Positions 1-7,177 of a stretch of DNA of 53,476 nucleotides are shown piece after piece (the stretch's first letter is position 1; every line of letters starts with the position of its first letter). The position numbers and the translations under genes are program-made. The DNA is from Youngiibacter multivorans. Lineage in GTDB: Bacteria; Bacillota; Clostridia; Clostridiales; Clostridiaceae. The stretch is taken from positions 1-53,476 of the forward strand of contig NZ_JAGGKC010000029.1 of NCBI RefSeq assembly GCF_017873395.1, written 5' to 3'. Under the pieces are notes generated by a model. That model had not been told where the DNA came from. It saw only the letters and a program-made list of their open reading frames with translations, and did not search any database.

Positions 1-1430
1 GATACTGTGTTAGTTACTCCATTCCAGACACTGATTCCAGTGGCTTTAACGATGTCCCAATTCTTATACAAAAGCACACCCACTGCTATGAGTCCACCAA
101 TTGCAGCAACAGCTATTCCTATTGGTCCAGTGATAATTGCTATGACTCCACCTGCTGCGGATATTGCCCCTGAGACAGCACTGAAGGCCGACACAGCCGC
201 ACCAACGATTGATACGACCTTACCTATCACAAGGATCACTGGCCCCACAGCTGCAGCAACAAGGGCAACTTTAACAATCATCTCCTGCTGTTCCTTAGAG
301 AGACCCTGGAAGCTGTCCATGAGTGGCTTCACTACACCAATCAGGCTTTCAAGTATTGGTATAAGGATCTGTCCGAACTGAATACCTATTAACTCAGCTT
401 GTTCCTTCATTGCTCTTATCTTATTGGTTGGACTGTCCATTGTTCTTGCCAGGTCTCCCTGGGCATTCTTGGTTGAATCAAGAATCACACCATACCTTGC
501 TTGAACCTTCTGGGCTTCGGTAAGCTCTTCACCCTGCTTTGCTATTCCATGAGTGTATGCATAAGTCTTAATTGTGTTGTCATTGACGAGTATTCCAAGT
601 GCCTTCAGAGGTTCAGCTTCTCCCGATATACCAGCTCTTAACTTATTGAAGGCTTCATCTGGACTAAGGTTATAAAATGACGCCATATCATAGGCCAGCT
701 TAGTCAGGCCTTCAGACATTCCTAGTGATTCATCTGAAGCAAGACCCATAGATGTCAGCATGGCGTTGTAGGTAGCCACATTGCTCCTTACATTGTATGC
801 ATTAAGACCAAGAGCCTTAGACATCTCTTCAGACCAACCTCTAGCCTCTCCCGCAAGACCACCCATAGACACATCAAAGAGATTCTCTGATTCTATTGCA
901 TCCATAGCCATCTTTGTGGCTGCAGTTCCTATGCCCAGGATTGGAAGCGACACAGCTGTTGATAGGTTCTTACCTACTGACTGCATCTTCTCTCCCACTG
1001 CCTTCATCTTGTCTCCAGCCTTATCCAAAGCTTCAGATAAAGTATTCCAGACAGAGGTTTTCTTCTTTAGCTCATCAGATGTATCTTTTAGTTCCTGCTG
1101 CATCTTGCTAAGCTCTGCATTGGCATAGTTAAGCTTAATCTTCAGGTTTTCAGAGGCCTTGGAGTCTTCACCTTTCTTCTCCACACTTTCCTGATAACTC
1201 TTGGAAAGTGCTTCAACTTTACCCTTCTGAATCTCAATCTGCTGGTTTAGACTGTCAGCCTTAAGCTTCAATCCTTCAGCTGATTTCCCGAAGTCACCAA
1301 GCTTTGCACTGGCTGCGGTAAATTCGCTCTGCACAAGCTTCAGACTTCTCTGTATTTTATTGACTCCTTCTTGGAATCCTGTATCATCAAGGCCTATTCT
1401 TGCTACTACTGTACTGCTTCCTCCAGCCAA
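1..1430 (-). CDS. phage tail tape measure protein, N-terminal part (cut by window edge)
   Basis: Reading the minus strand from a TTG at 1430 gives an open frame to the window edge (about 476 codons). AGGTGG lies 5 bases before the TTG. The N-terminus (AGGSSTVVARIGLDDTGF) is typical of siphophage tape measure proteins. It is followed by a long coiled coil (residues about 20-130), then a TP901-type core with the stretch GDLARTMDSPTNKIRAIKEQ and small-residue-rich hydrophobic segments near residues 395-470. The protein sets tail length and is threaded through the tail tube. It starts 14 bases after the stop of the frameshifted tail chaperone, the standard order. The C-terminal part and the true stop lie outside the window. 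Confidence 0.9.
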   Translation of the reverse strand, partial: MAGGSSTVVARIGLDDTGFQEGVNKIQRSLKLVQSEFTAASAKLGDFGKSAEGLKLKADSLNQQIEIQKGKVEALSKSYQESVEKKGEDSKASENLKIKLNYANAELSKMQQELKDTSDELKKKTSVWNTLSEALDKAGDKMKAVGEKMQSVGKNLSTAVSLPILGIGTAATKMAMDAIESENLFDVSMGGLAGEARGWSEEMSKALGLNAYNVRSNVATYNAMLTSMGLASDESLGMSEGLTKLAYDMASFYNLSPDEAFNKLRAGISGEAEPLKALGILVNDNTIKTYAYTHGIAKQGEELTEAQKVQARYGVILDSTKNAQGDLARTMDSPTNKIRAMKEQAELIGIQFGQILIPILESLIGVVKPLMDSFQGLSKEQQEMIVKVALVAAAVGPVILVIGKVVSIVGAAVSAFSAVSGAISAAGGVIAIITGPIGIAVAAIGGLIAVGVLLYKNWDIVKATGISVWNGVTNTV

Positions 1431-1444
1431 ATTTACCACCTCAC

Positions 1445-1959
1445 TTACAATGGAATGTTGTCAATTGTGTCGACTCTGTTGTCCTCAATGCCATTTACTG
1501 CCTTGTATATTCTGAACAACCCATGAAGCTTTCTTGGAGTACTTTTCCAGAACTGTTCTTCAGTCATTTTGAGGATCACAGTCCCCAAATAGAAAAGCCA
1601 CTGCCAGTCCCATTCTATGGAACCTGAGTGGCTGTCACTTCCCCCGAGGTTTCATCAACCTCAGGCATTGCTATACTTAGCGCTTCATTGATTACCGTGC
1701 CGAGCCTTTCTAGATCATCAAGGCCAAGCATGGATCCTACATTCTTAAGTGTTACACGTTCATCCTCAACCTTAACTGCTGCATATACCAGAGCTCTAAC
1801 TGCCTTTATCTTCATCCTTTGGAGATCATCAAAGGCCTTGTTCAAATCGCCGTATATCTCTTCCAGCTCGCAGAATGTGTTTAGGTTGAACTTCAACTCG
1901 TATTCCTTCTCACCAAGTCTGAACTTTATTCCTCTATCCTTCAGCTCATTTCCCTTCAA
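1445..1959 (-). CDS. tail assembly chaperone gpGT-type fusion made by -1 frameshift
   Basis: The frame -1 to the gpG-like gene stays open from the slippery site to a TAA at 1445 and encodes a conserved second part containing MTEEQFWKSTPRKLHGLFRIY. This part has no convincing ribosome site of its own. If ribosomes slip back one base at 1639-1645, the upstream chaperone is fused to this extension through a short linker (GSDSHSGSIEWDWQW). In lambda-like phages the GT fusion binds the tape measure protein and recruits tail tube subunits, and the gene lies directly before the tape measure gene, as here. The frame and the slippery heptamer are seen in the sequence; use of the shift is inferred. Confidence 0.75.
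1615..1959 (-). CDS. tail assembly chaperone gpG-like
   Basis: This encodes 114 residues if it starts at the TTG at 1959, which has GGGGATG about 7 bases upstream. A longer open frame reaches an ATG at 2055, but it would run through a transcription terminator at 2006-2034, so the shorter start is preferred. The protein (FRLGEKEYELKFNLNTFCEL, then EIYGDLNKAFDDL) matches the short helical tail chaperones of Gram-positive siphophages, which bind the tape measure protein before tail assembly. It lies between the major tail protein with its moron and the tape measure gene. Confidence 0.8.
   Translation of the reverse strand: MKGNELKDRGIKFRLGEKEYELKFNLNTFCELEEIYGDLNKAFDDLQRMKIKAVRALVYAAVKVEDERVTLKNVGSMLGLDDLERLGTVINEALSIAMPEVDETSGEVTATQVP
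1639..1645 (-). other. putative -1 frameshift slippery site (G GGG GAA)
   Basis: On the minus strand the gpG frame reads TCG GGG GAA GTG. The heptamer G_GGG_GAA fits the X_XXY_YYZ rule and lets both tRNAs re-pair after a one-base backward slip. The new frame has no stop until 1445 and encodes a recognisable T extension. The 0-frame ends 24 bases downstream. Confidence 0.65.
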
Positions 1960-2005
1960 AAAACCACATCCCCAATATTTTTTATGACTTATTATCCTAG
2001 CGCAA

Positions 2006-2034
2006 AATAAAAAGACCTGCACTTTGCAAGTCTT
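2006..2034 (-). terminator. rho-independent terminator after the lipoprotein gene
   Basis: A 10-bp stem (2012-2021 with 2025-2034, one G-U pair) and a 3-base loop are followed on the minus strand by a T run. It lies just downstream of the lipoprotein gene and before the tail chaperone, so it closes the lipoprotein transcript. Confidence 0.75.
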
Positions 2035-2073
2035 AGTAAATATCTTATACGCCATAACTTACTGTATAAATAA

Positions 2074-2694
2074 CTAATTTTCGAACCCACCTCTAATATC
2101 TTCTACAGCTGATAGAAAACCTAAACAAACTATGTCAACCATACTATCATTAACTTCTGAAATGTACCACTTACCGTCCTTTTTTACGCAGTCAATTTTC
2201 AGTGTTACTTCCTTATAAGTATCTGCTAAGGTATTCGCCTTTTCATTTATTGTATCTAAAAACAATTTATTCATTTCCTCATCAGTCGGATTTTGTCCGC
2301 TAAAAGCCATGCCCATTGCTTTTGTAATAACATCACCCATCGCAGCCTTCAGAACCATACCACCATCAATATATTTTGCATTTATGGCTACTGAGGCTTT
2401 ATCACCATTAATCTCACTGTTCGTAATTTCATACGTCATTTTTGGTAATTTTGCTTTTAGATATTCTTGATAAAATTCCACGAATATATCATCATCACTA
2501 TCACTATAAATAACCTCAACATTCTGCATTTCATCCACATTAGTCGGATCTACGTATGCTACCATCGTTTTATAATCAGCCTTTTTTGATGAATCAAAAA
2601 AACCTGCCACTGTATCTTTGGGACTAGGGATACTACAAGCAAATAAGCTTAATGCCAAAAATGGCATTACCAGAGCAGAAATTACCTTTTTCAT
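2074..2694 (-). CDS. secreted lipoprotein (probable prophage moron)
   Basis: The 206-residue protein starts with a lipoprotein signal: positive MKK, a hydrophobic stretch, and a lipobox ending LFAC with Cys20 as the lipidated residue. The mature part (CSIPSPKDTVAGFFDSSKKA onward) looks like an NTF2-like/DUF4878-type fold of two similar alpha-beta stretches, as seen in many Firmicute lipoproteins of unknown role. It sits between the major tail protein and the tail chaperones, a place where no structural gene is needed, with its own promoter (2760-2788) and terminator (2006-2034). That is the arrangement of a moron expressed from the lysogen. A surface lipoprotein here could block superinfection, but this is inference. 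GGGGGGT lies 6 bases before the ATG. Confidence 0.8.
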   Translation of the reverse strand: MKKVISALVMPFLALSLFACSIPSPKDTVAGFFDSSKKADYKTMVAYVDPTNVDEMQNVEVIYSDSDDDIFVEFYQEYLKAKLPKMTYEITNSEINGDKASVAINAKYIDGGMVLKAAMGDVITKAMGMAFSGQNPTDEEMNKLFLDTINEKANTLADTYKEVTLKIDCVKKDGKWYISEVNDSMVDIVCLGFLSAVEDIRGGFEN

Positions 2695-2759
2695 TTATAT
2701 ACCCCCCATAAACACATTTATGCACCATAAGTATTTATAAAATACTCTTGCACATCTTA

Positions 2760-2788
2760 ATTATAGCACATTATTTCATTATATTGCA
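2760..2788 (-). promoter_or_regulatory. promoter of the lipoprotein moron
   Basis: On the minus strand there is a perfect -10 TATAAT (2765-2760) preceded by TG-C (extended -10), with TGCAAT as a weak -35 element at 17-bp spacing. It lies about 65 bases before the lipoprotein start, inside an otherwise tightly packed late operon. Confidence 0.6.
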
Positions 2789-2832
2789 CTTATGGAGTTC
2801 GACTTATTATGTGGTTCTCGCTTCTCTACCTA

Positions 2833-3402
2833 TTATATTGGAGTAGGTTCAGCAGGTACTCCTGTAAACCATCCTGAGATTATTGTTGGATCCGCGCCAA
2901 CTTCATCCTCATCCGCAATGAATCTGTAGTTACCATCGAAGTCTCTGGCAAAGAAGGTCCCCTTAATCTTGGAGCTCTTTGGTGCAGGCTTTCCTGCTTC
3001 AGTATCAAACTCATCAGATGTCAGCTCGAACTTACCCTTGAGGAGCCACACGAACCTGTATTTACCATTTGCTTTCTTTGATTTGAATCCCATAGCAATA
3101 GTTGGTGGGAGATCATCTTTACTTTCAATGAGAACACCCTTAACAACTTTTGCTCCCTGGAGTGTGGCTCTACTTGTCAGTGAAAGTTGGTTGAGCTCTA
3201 TCTCAACTTCCACACTATCGAATGCTGATATAACATCCTCCACAATGTCATCAGAGTATATGTTCTCTGAGTTTACTTTTGGAGATATTTTTGCACTAAC
3301 AGCCCTTTCCAGCTTTACTGGAACCCCATAGGTTGCTCCAGTTCCGTCGTCCTTTGTTACAGTAGCTATGTGAATATCTTTAAGTCCTATCTGTCTAGGC
3401 AT
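2833..3402 (-). CDS. major tail protein (phi13/TP901-type)
   Basis: The 189-residue protein forms the tail tube of a long non-contractile tail. The N-terminus MPRQIGLKDIHIATVTKDD, the central DSVEVEIELNQLS and the FKSKKANGKYRFVWLLKGKF stretch are typical of the phage major tail protein family, and the length is normal. It is followed by the tail chaperones and preceded by three head-tail joining genes, the canonical order. GAGAGGG lies just before the ATG. The late operon is interrupted downstream by the lipoprotein moron. Confidence 0.85.
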   Translation of the reverse strand: MPRQIGLKDIHIATVTKDDGTGATYGVPVKLERAVSAKISPKVNSENIYSDDIVEDVISAFDSVEVEIELNQLSLTSRATLQGAKVVKGVLIESKDDLPPTIAMGFKSKKANGKYRFVWLLKGKFELTSDEFDTEAGKPAPKSSKIKGTFFARDFDGNYRFIADEDEVGADPTIISGWFTGVPAEPTPI

Positions 3403-3403
3403 T

Positions 3404-3733
3404 TTATCCCTCTCTTTCTTCTAGGTAGTAGTACCTCAGCGCTTTATGGTAAATCCCGGTGTCCGGTTCATAGAGATCAGCTTCGTCTATTCTAGTAAAT
3501 CCAGCGTTCTTCATCTGACTCTTAACTTGAATCACAAGAATTTCATAATCGATCTTTGACCATATATCAACCTGCAAATATCTTCCTGTCAGGCTTTCCT
3601 CATCATCTTCGTAGGCTTCACCGGTTTGGAAGTATTCATGGAATGTTATGTATTGACTGGCTGCACCTGAATGTTTCTGAAATTTCACAGGGACTCCAAG
3701 AGGTGTCAAAGCTTCTAGTATCTTCTTATTCAA
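3404..3733 (-). CDS. tail terminator/tail completion protein (DUF3168-like)
   Basis: The 109-residue protein starts at a TTG that overlaps the end of the gp10-like gene by 8 bases. Its sequence (ILEALTPLGVPVKFQKHSG, then YITFHEYFQTGE and YLQVDIWSK) matches the small tail-terminator/neck proteins lying just before the major tail protein in Gram-positive siphophages. These close the tail tube and join it to the head. Family assignment rests on position and overall pattern. Confidence 0.7.
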   Translation of the reverse strand: MNKKILEALTPLGVPVKFQKHSGAASQYITFHEYFQTGEAYEDDEESLTGRYLQVDIWSKIDYEILVIQVKSQMKNAGFTRIDEADLYEPDTGIYHKALRYYYLEEREG

Positions 3734-4124
3734 ACTCCTTCAGCCCCCTTTCAAGTTCCTCTCTTATCACATTATTGATTTCTCTTTGGTTTTCATTAAG
3801 TGACTTCTCAGCCCAATGCTGAGCCGGTATCTTTGATGTTCCAAATTCAGTAAACTTCGAATAGAAGAATTCTGATGCATCATCCTTGGTTGGACCAATG
3901 CTCACAAAATCTATCCCGTCAACCTTCTCTTTTTTAGATACCTTTATATTGTCTGCCATGTGTTTCTTTGTATCTCTTGATCTGGGAGCTTTTTCTTCCA
4001 TGCTTTTCTTAACTAGGTCTCCAGCTTTACTCAATGTTCTTTTCTTAATTGTCTCGCCCTTTTCTCCAAGCTTATTAACCTTATCAATAAGTTCCTGCAT
4101 CCCTTCAAGTGAGATTTTGGCCAT
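3726..4124 (-). CDS. HK97 gp10-like head-tail joining protein
   Basis: The 132-residue protein has the pattern of the HK97 gp10 family: a helical N-terminus (GMQELIDKVNKLGEKGETI), then KAPRSRDTKKHMADNI, and the conserved end with EFGTSKIPAQHWAEKSL. Members act at the head-tail interface, probably as a tail-completion factor. The start overlaps the end of the upstream head-closure gene and the stop overlaps the next start, so translation is probably coupled. Confidence 0.8.
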   Translation of the reverse strand: MAKISLEGMQELIDKVNKLGEKGETIKKRTLSKAGDLVKKSMEEKAPRSRDTKKHMADNIKVSKKEKVDGIDFVSIGPTKDDASEFFYSKFTEFGTSKIPAQHWAEKSLNENQREINNVIREELERGLKEFE

Positions 4125-4443
4125 TGGAGTTTACCTCCTTTGCCTGTATCTCGATATACTCATTTCGATACTTGATGTTATCTATGGCGGTAATGTTGTA
4201 GGTCTTGCCTTGAAAAAGGATCTGCATTGACTGGTCCAACCCACTCATGTACCTTATGGTGATCTTCACTGTATTCTCAGCTTGTACTGCCTTAGCTGCA
4301 AAGTATTCCTTCCCATGAAGGTTGGATACCTTAGCCCACACTTCCTTTAATACTTCAGGCGTCTCCACCTCGTACCCATTCTCATTATTTGATATTGTGA
4401 CAATCTGAATTGTTATTCTATGTCTCATTTCACCAATTGTCAT
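4105..4443 (-). CDS. head closure protein (SPP1 gp16-type head-tail adaptor)
   Basis: With the ATG at 4443 the protein has 112 residues and begins MTIGEMRHRITIQ, as head-closure adaptors do (GxLRHRITIQ). Later GYEVETPEVLKEVWAKVSNL and FQGKTYNITAID complete the family pattern. These small beta-barrels plug the portal-connector channel after DNA packaging. The ATG lies two bases after the stop of the gp6-like connector, with GTGG upstream; a start three codons earlier is possible but less well placed. Confidence 0.8.
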   Translation of the reverse strand: MTIGEMRHRITIQIVTISNNENGYEVETPEVLKEVWAKVSNLHGKEYFAAKAVQAENTVKITIRYMSGLDQSMQILFQGKTYNITAIDNIKYRNEYIEIQAKEVNSNGQNLT

Positions 4444-4445
4444 GA

Positions 4446-4721
4446 TTACCACCCATCTCTCCTATATGGTGAAAGCAGGCCAATCATCACATTGATTACT
4501 TCCTTCATATTCAAGTCTTCCCTCTTCTCGTATAGGTTAGCAATGCAGTATAGGACTGCTTGTCTTATAGACTCAGGAACAACTATTAACTCTGTCAGTG
4601 GGAACCTTAGGATGTTCTCACATATTTCCTCACTTGTGCTAATGAAAGAGGAGATGAGTGCATTGTCCTCATCTCCATCTATTTTCAAAAACTGCTTTGC
4701 CTCTTCGAGCGTAACCAACAC
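4446..4721 (-). CDS. head-tail connector protein (gp6-like)
   Basis: The 91-residue protein (LVTLEEAKQFLKIDGDEDNA and LYEKREDLNM near the C-terminus) matches the gp6/YqbG-like connectors that form a helical ring under the portal. The GTG at 4721 has AGGTGG 5 bases upstream and is preferred over the GTG at 4730, which lies inside the ribosome site. It is the first of four contiguous head-tail joining genes and follows the small ribbon-helix-helix gene and its terminator. Confidence 0.75.
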   Translation of the reverse strand: MLVTLEEAKQFLKIDGDEDNALISSFISTSEEICENILRFPLTELIVVPESIRQAVLYCIANLYEKREDLNMKEVINVMIGLLSPYRRDGW

Positions 4722-4742
4722 ACTCACCACCTTTTATGCATA

Positions 4743-4768
4743 TAAAAAGAGACCTTATCGGTCTCTTA
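4743..4768 (-). terminator. terminator after the small RHH gene
   Basis: On the minus strand a stem (AGAGACC paired with GGTCTCT, 5-base loop) is followed by TTTTT. It sits between the stop of the 45-residue gene and the ribosome site of the head-tail connector, so it would cut the late operon unless read through or antiterminated. Confidence 0.7.
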
Positions 4769-4772
4769 AGCA

Positions 4773-4910
4773 TCATTTTTTATTCTGCAGCAGCAATGTC
4801 AAAATATAATTATTCAAGCTTCGATTTACTTCTTTAGCTTCCTTGGTAAGTTCGTCTTTTAAGTCTAACGGCAAAGTCAGCAGTATTCTGGTCTTATCTT
4901 TTCCAACCAA
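4773..4910 (-). CDS. 45-residue Arc/CopG-like ribbon-helix-helix protein
   Basis: From the TTG at 4910 (GGGAG 9 bases upstream) to a TGA at 4775 the minus strand encodes a small basic protein: TRILLTLPLDLKDELTKEA, then KEVNRSLNNYILTLLLQNKK. A beta strand (TRILLTLP) followed by two helices with the pattern DLKDELxxxAxxxNRSLNNYI is the classic Arc/CopG ribbon-helix-helix DNA-binding fold. Such proteins are dimeric repressors or antitoxins. It is followed at once by its own terminator, sits amid virion genes and has no toxin partner nearby, so it is more likely a small prophage regulator. Confidence 0.65.
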   Translation of the reverse strand: MVGKDKTRILLTLPLDLKDELTKEAKEVNRSLNNYILTLLLQNKK

Positions 4911-5048
4911 TCATCATCACTCCCAATTAATATTTATGCACACTTCATTCCAAAACTAATCATATCATAAAGCATATTGAGAATAACAGGATTGTCTATC
5001 TGTTAACGAAGTATAATTTTCGAGACTATAAGTCCCCAATCCAGACAA

Positions 5049-5270
5049 TCACTCAGAAAGCATTAGCCCTGCAGCCTTAAGTTTTGCTATCAATGCATTA
5101 AGATCAACGACCACTCCAGCCACAGCGGAAGCTACACTGTCAGCCTGCAAAACTGCAGGCTTCATTTCACTTCCAGAGAAAGAGAGCTTCCCACCAGTAG
5201 CGATGTCAAGCTCTCCTCCAATCACTGTCTTTTCTCCACCTTGCTCGGTGTAGTTCTTTACGTTACTCAT
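5049..5270 (-). CDS. small capsid accessory protein (head-fiber-like)
   Basis: The 73-residue protein sits 10 bases downstream of the major capsid gene. It begins MSNVKNYTEQGGEKTVIGGE and ends with VVVDLNALIAKLKAAGLM, the pattern of short proteins annotated as head fiber or decoration proteins in clostridial siphophages: a short beta-rich part and a C-terminal helix. It may decorate the capsid or assist its assembly. AGGTGA lies before the ATG. The exact function is inferred from position and resemblance. Confidence 0.6.
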   Translation of the reverse strand: MSNVKNYTEQGGEKTVIGGELDIATGGKLSFSGSEMKPAVLQADSVASAVAGVVVDLNALIAKLKAAGLMLSE

Positions 5271-5280
5271 ATTCAGTCAC

Positions 5281-6474
5281 CTACGCTTTCTGCTGGAGGA
5301 CCTTTATGGCCTCTGGAAGTATGAGCTTTCCATCAACTCTCTGAGTTGCTTTGAATCCTACCTGACCTGTAGCAGCATATAGCTCGTTCAGCCTCTGGAA
5401 TGATCTACCCTGCCTATCTGCTACCCAATAGTATCCGAAATCACCAAAGGCTATGGTCTTAGCACTTGATGCTATAATCGGCACATAGGCTGAAGTCTTA
5501 ACGGGCTTATTTAGGATTGTATCAGGAGTTCCAGCAACTAGTGATGGTGTCCAGATATACTGCCCGTTACCATCTTTCAATTTTCTTATGACCTTAACAG
5601 TCGCATCATTCGTGACAAAGACTGCATTTTTTCTGTACGGCGATTTAAGACTATACATCAAATCAATTATCTCGTCCGCTGTAATAGCCGTTGCTGTAGC
5701 TGCAGTTACACCGAGTGTCGCTCCACCTGTTGCATTGAATATTCCTGTTGGCTTTCCTGAACCATCACCTATGAAAAAGGCCTCTTCTTCCTTTGCTCCT
5801 ATCCTTCTTGCAAACTCCTTTGCAATGTATGCTTCAAGGTTGAATACACTGTCATTAAGCAGTTCCTCAGAAACCTTGATCATTGTAGATAGCTTGAATG
5901 CTCCTATTGAAACGAGTCCGAAGGAATCATCTGATTCAGGAATTGGCGCTTCTTCTTCAACCCATGATGCTGTACCCTTTGATGCTACAATTGGAATTTT
6001 CTTGTCACCTGAAGATGTGTTTATGATCTTGGCCAGGCTCCTGAACAAATTCTCCTCCTCAAGTGCCTGTATTAGGACCTTCTCAAACTCATCTGGCGCA
6101 AGGTAACCACCTTCGCTGTCAGTACCTATCTGAAGTGCATTCTGGACATCAAAGCTGGTCTTGCTCCTTAGAGCCTTCCAGAAAGCAGCCTTGTACTCAT
6201 CAGTTGCTCTGCCAGTTTTCATCTCCATTCCACCATTTGGCTTCGTGGTTATGGGGGTATTGACCGCCTTAGAAAGCTCAAGGTCAAGTGCCTGCTGCCT
6301 TTCAAGTCTATCAATCTCCTTTCCAAGGTTCACAACGTCAGCTTCCATCTTGTCGTAGGTTGCAGTGTCTTCAGCTGAGATAAGTCCGTCATTTCCTCTC
6401 TTTGCATCAAGGAATGCCTTTGCCGCATCCCATGCTTTTGCTCTTTTCTCTCTAAGTTCCAATATCTTATTCAT
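5281..6474 (-). CDS. major capsid protein, HK97 fold, with N-terminal scaffold domain
   Basis: The 397-residue protein has a charged helical N-terminus (MNKILELREKRAKAWDAAKA; residues 1-80), the delta domain that serves as scaffold in HK97-like phages and is removed by the prohead protease. The core follows (TDSEGGYLAPDEFEKVLIQA, LEEENLFRSLAKII, GDGSGKPTGIFNA), all hallmarks of the HK97 capsid family. The cut is expected near residues 85-100, before the YKAAFWKALRS stretch. The gene follows the protease after 10 bases and has AGGAGG upstream of the ATG. Confidence 0.93.
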   Translation of the reverse strand: MNKILELREKRAKAWDAAKAFLDAKRGNDGLISAEDTATYDKMEADVVNLGKEIDRLERQQALDLELSKAVNTPITTKPNGGMEMKTGRATDEYKAAFWKALRSKTSFDVQNALQIGTDSEGGYLAPDEFEKVLIQALEEENLFRSLAKIINTSSGDKKIPIVASKGTASWVEEEAPIPESDDSFGLVSIGAFKLSTMIKVSEELLNDSVFNLEAYIAKEFARRIGAKEEEAFFIGDGSGKPTGIFNATGGATLGVTAATATAITADEIIDLMYSLKSPYRKNAVFVTNDATVKVIRKLKDGNGQYIWTPSLVAGTPDTILNKPVKTSAYVPIIASSAKTIAFGDFGYYWVADRQGRSFQRLNELYAATGQVGFKATQRVDGKLILPEAIKVLQQKA

Positions 6475-6484
6475 TCATTTCCTC

Positions 6485-7177
6485 CTAGTATTTCAAGAGA
6501 CTCAGTCTCTTATCGAGTTCACCAATTGCAGTTTTCTTTTCCTTGTCCTTCACAGGAAATTTCGATTTTAGTGAGTTTAGTACAGTCATATTGCTGTATA
6601 CTGCACCTTCTATTTCATGAGATTCTGGACTATCCTTTTCATACATGATTTCATCAGCGAAACCCAGCTCCACAGCCTTCTTTGCATTGAACCAGGTTTC
6701 AGTGTCCATGAAGTGTGATAGCTTGGTTCTTGATAGCCCTGTCTTAAGTTCATAAGCATTTATTATGCTCTCCTTAACCTCGCCAAGCATTGCTATAGCC
6801 TTCTCCATTTCCACAGCATCTCCAAATGCCATAGTCATAGGGTTATGCACCATTAGCATCGACACCGGCGACATTAGAACCTTTGATCCTGCCATAGCAA
6901 TAACTGATGCAGCACTCGCTGCTAAACCATCGATCTTGACAGTCACATTTCCTGGATACTCCTTTAGCATGTTGTATATCTGACTGGCAGCTATGACGTC
7001 GCCTCCTGGAGAGTTGATCCATATGGTTATGTCACCACCTCCATCCATGAGCTCTGACTTGAACACCTTTGGTGTGACCTCATCTCCGTACCAAGTTTCA
7101 TTCGCTATGGCTCCATCAAGGTACAAGGTGCGCCCTTCATCGCTTTCCACCCAGTTCCAAAACCTTTTTATTTTCAT
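6485..7177 (-). CDS. prohead protease, ClpP-like serine protease
   Basis: With the ATG at 7177 (GGAGGTG 9 bases upstream) this is a 230-residue ClpP-fold protease. GDITIWINSPGGDVIAASQ (residues about 49-65) is the ClpP signature region, Ser88 in GLAASAAS is the nucleophile, and His111 in MLMVHNP is the general base. It should cut the delta domain from the capsid protein during head maturation. The gene overlaps the portal gene by 41 bases; a GTG four codons earlier lies inside the ribosome site and is unlikely. Confidence 0.9.
   Translation of the reverse strand: MKIKRFWNWVESDEGRTLYLDGAIANETWYGDEVTPKVFKSELMDGGGDITIWINSPGGDVIAASQIYNMLKEYPGNVTVKIDGLAASAASVIAMAGSKVLMSPVSMLMVHNPMTMAFGDAVEMEKAIAMLGEVKESIINAYELKTGLSRTKLSHFMDTETWFNAKKAVELGFADEIMYEKDSPESHEIEGAVYSNMTVLNSLKSKFPVKDKEKKTAIGELDKRLSLLKY

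Noticed and set aside
2056..2073. ATG-started longer version of the tail chaperone gene (start at 2055)
   Set aside because: It would be translated through a clear terminator hairpin at 2006-2034, and the extra residues are not protein-like.
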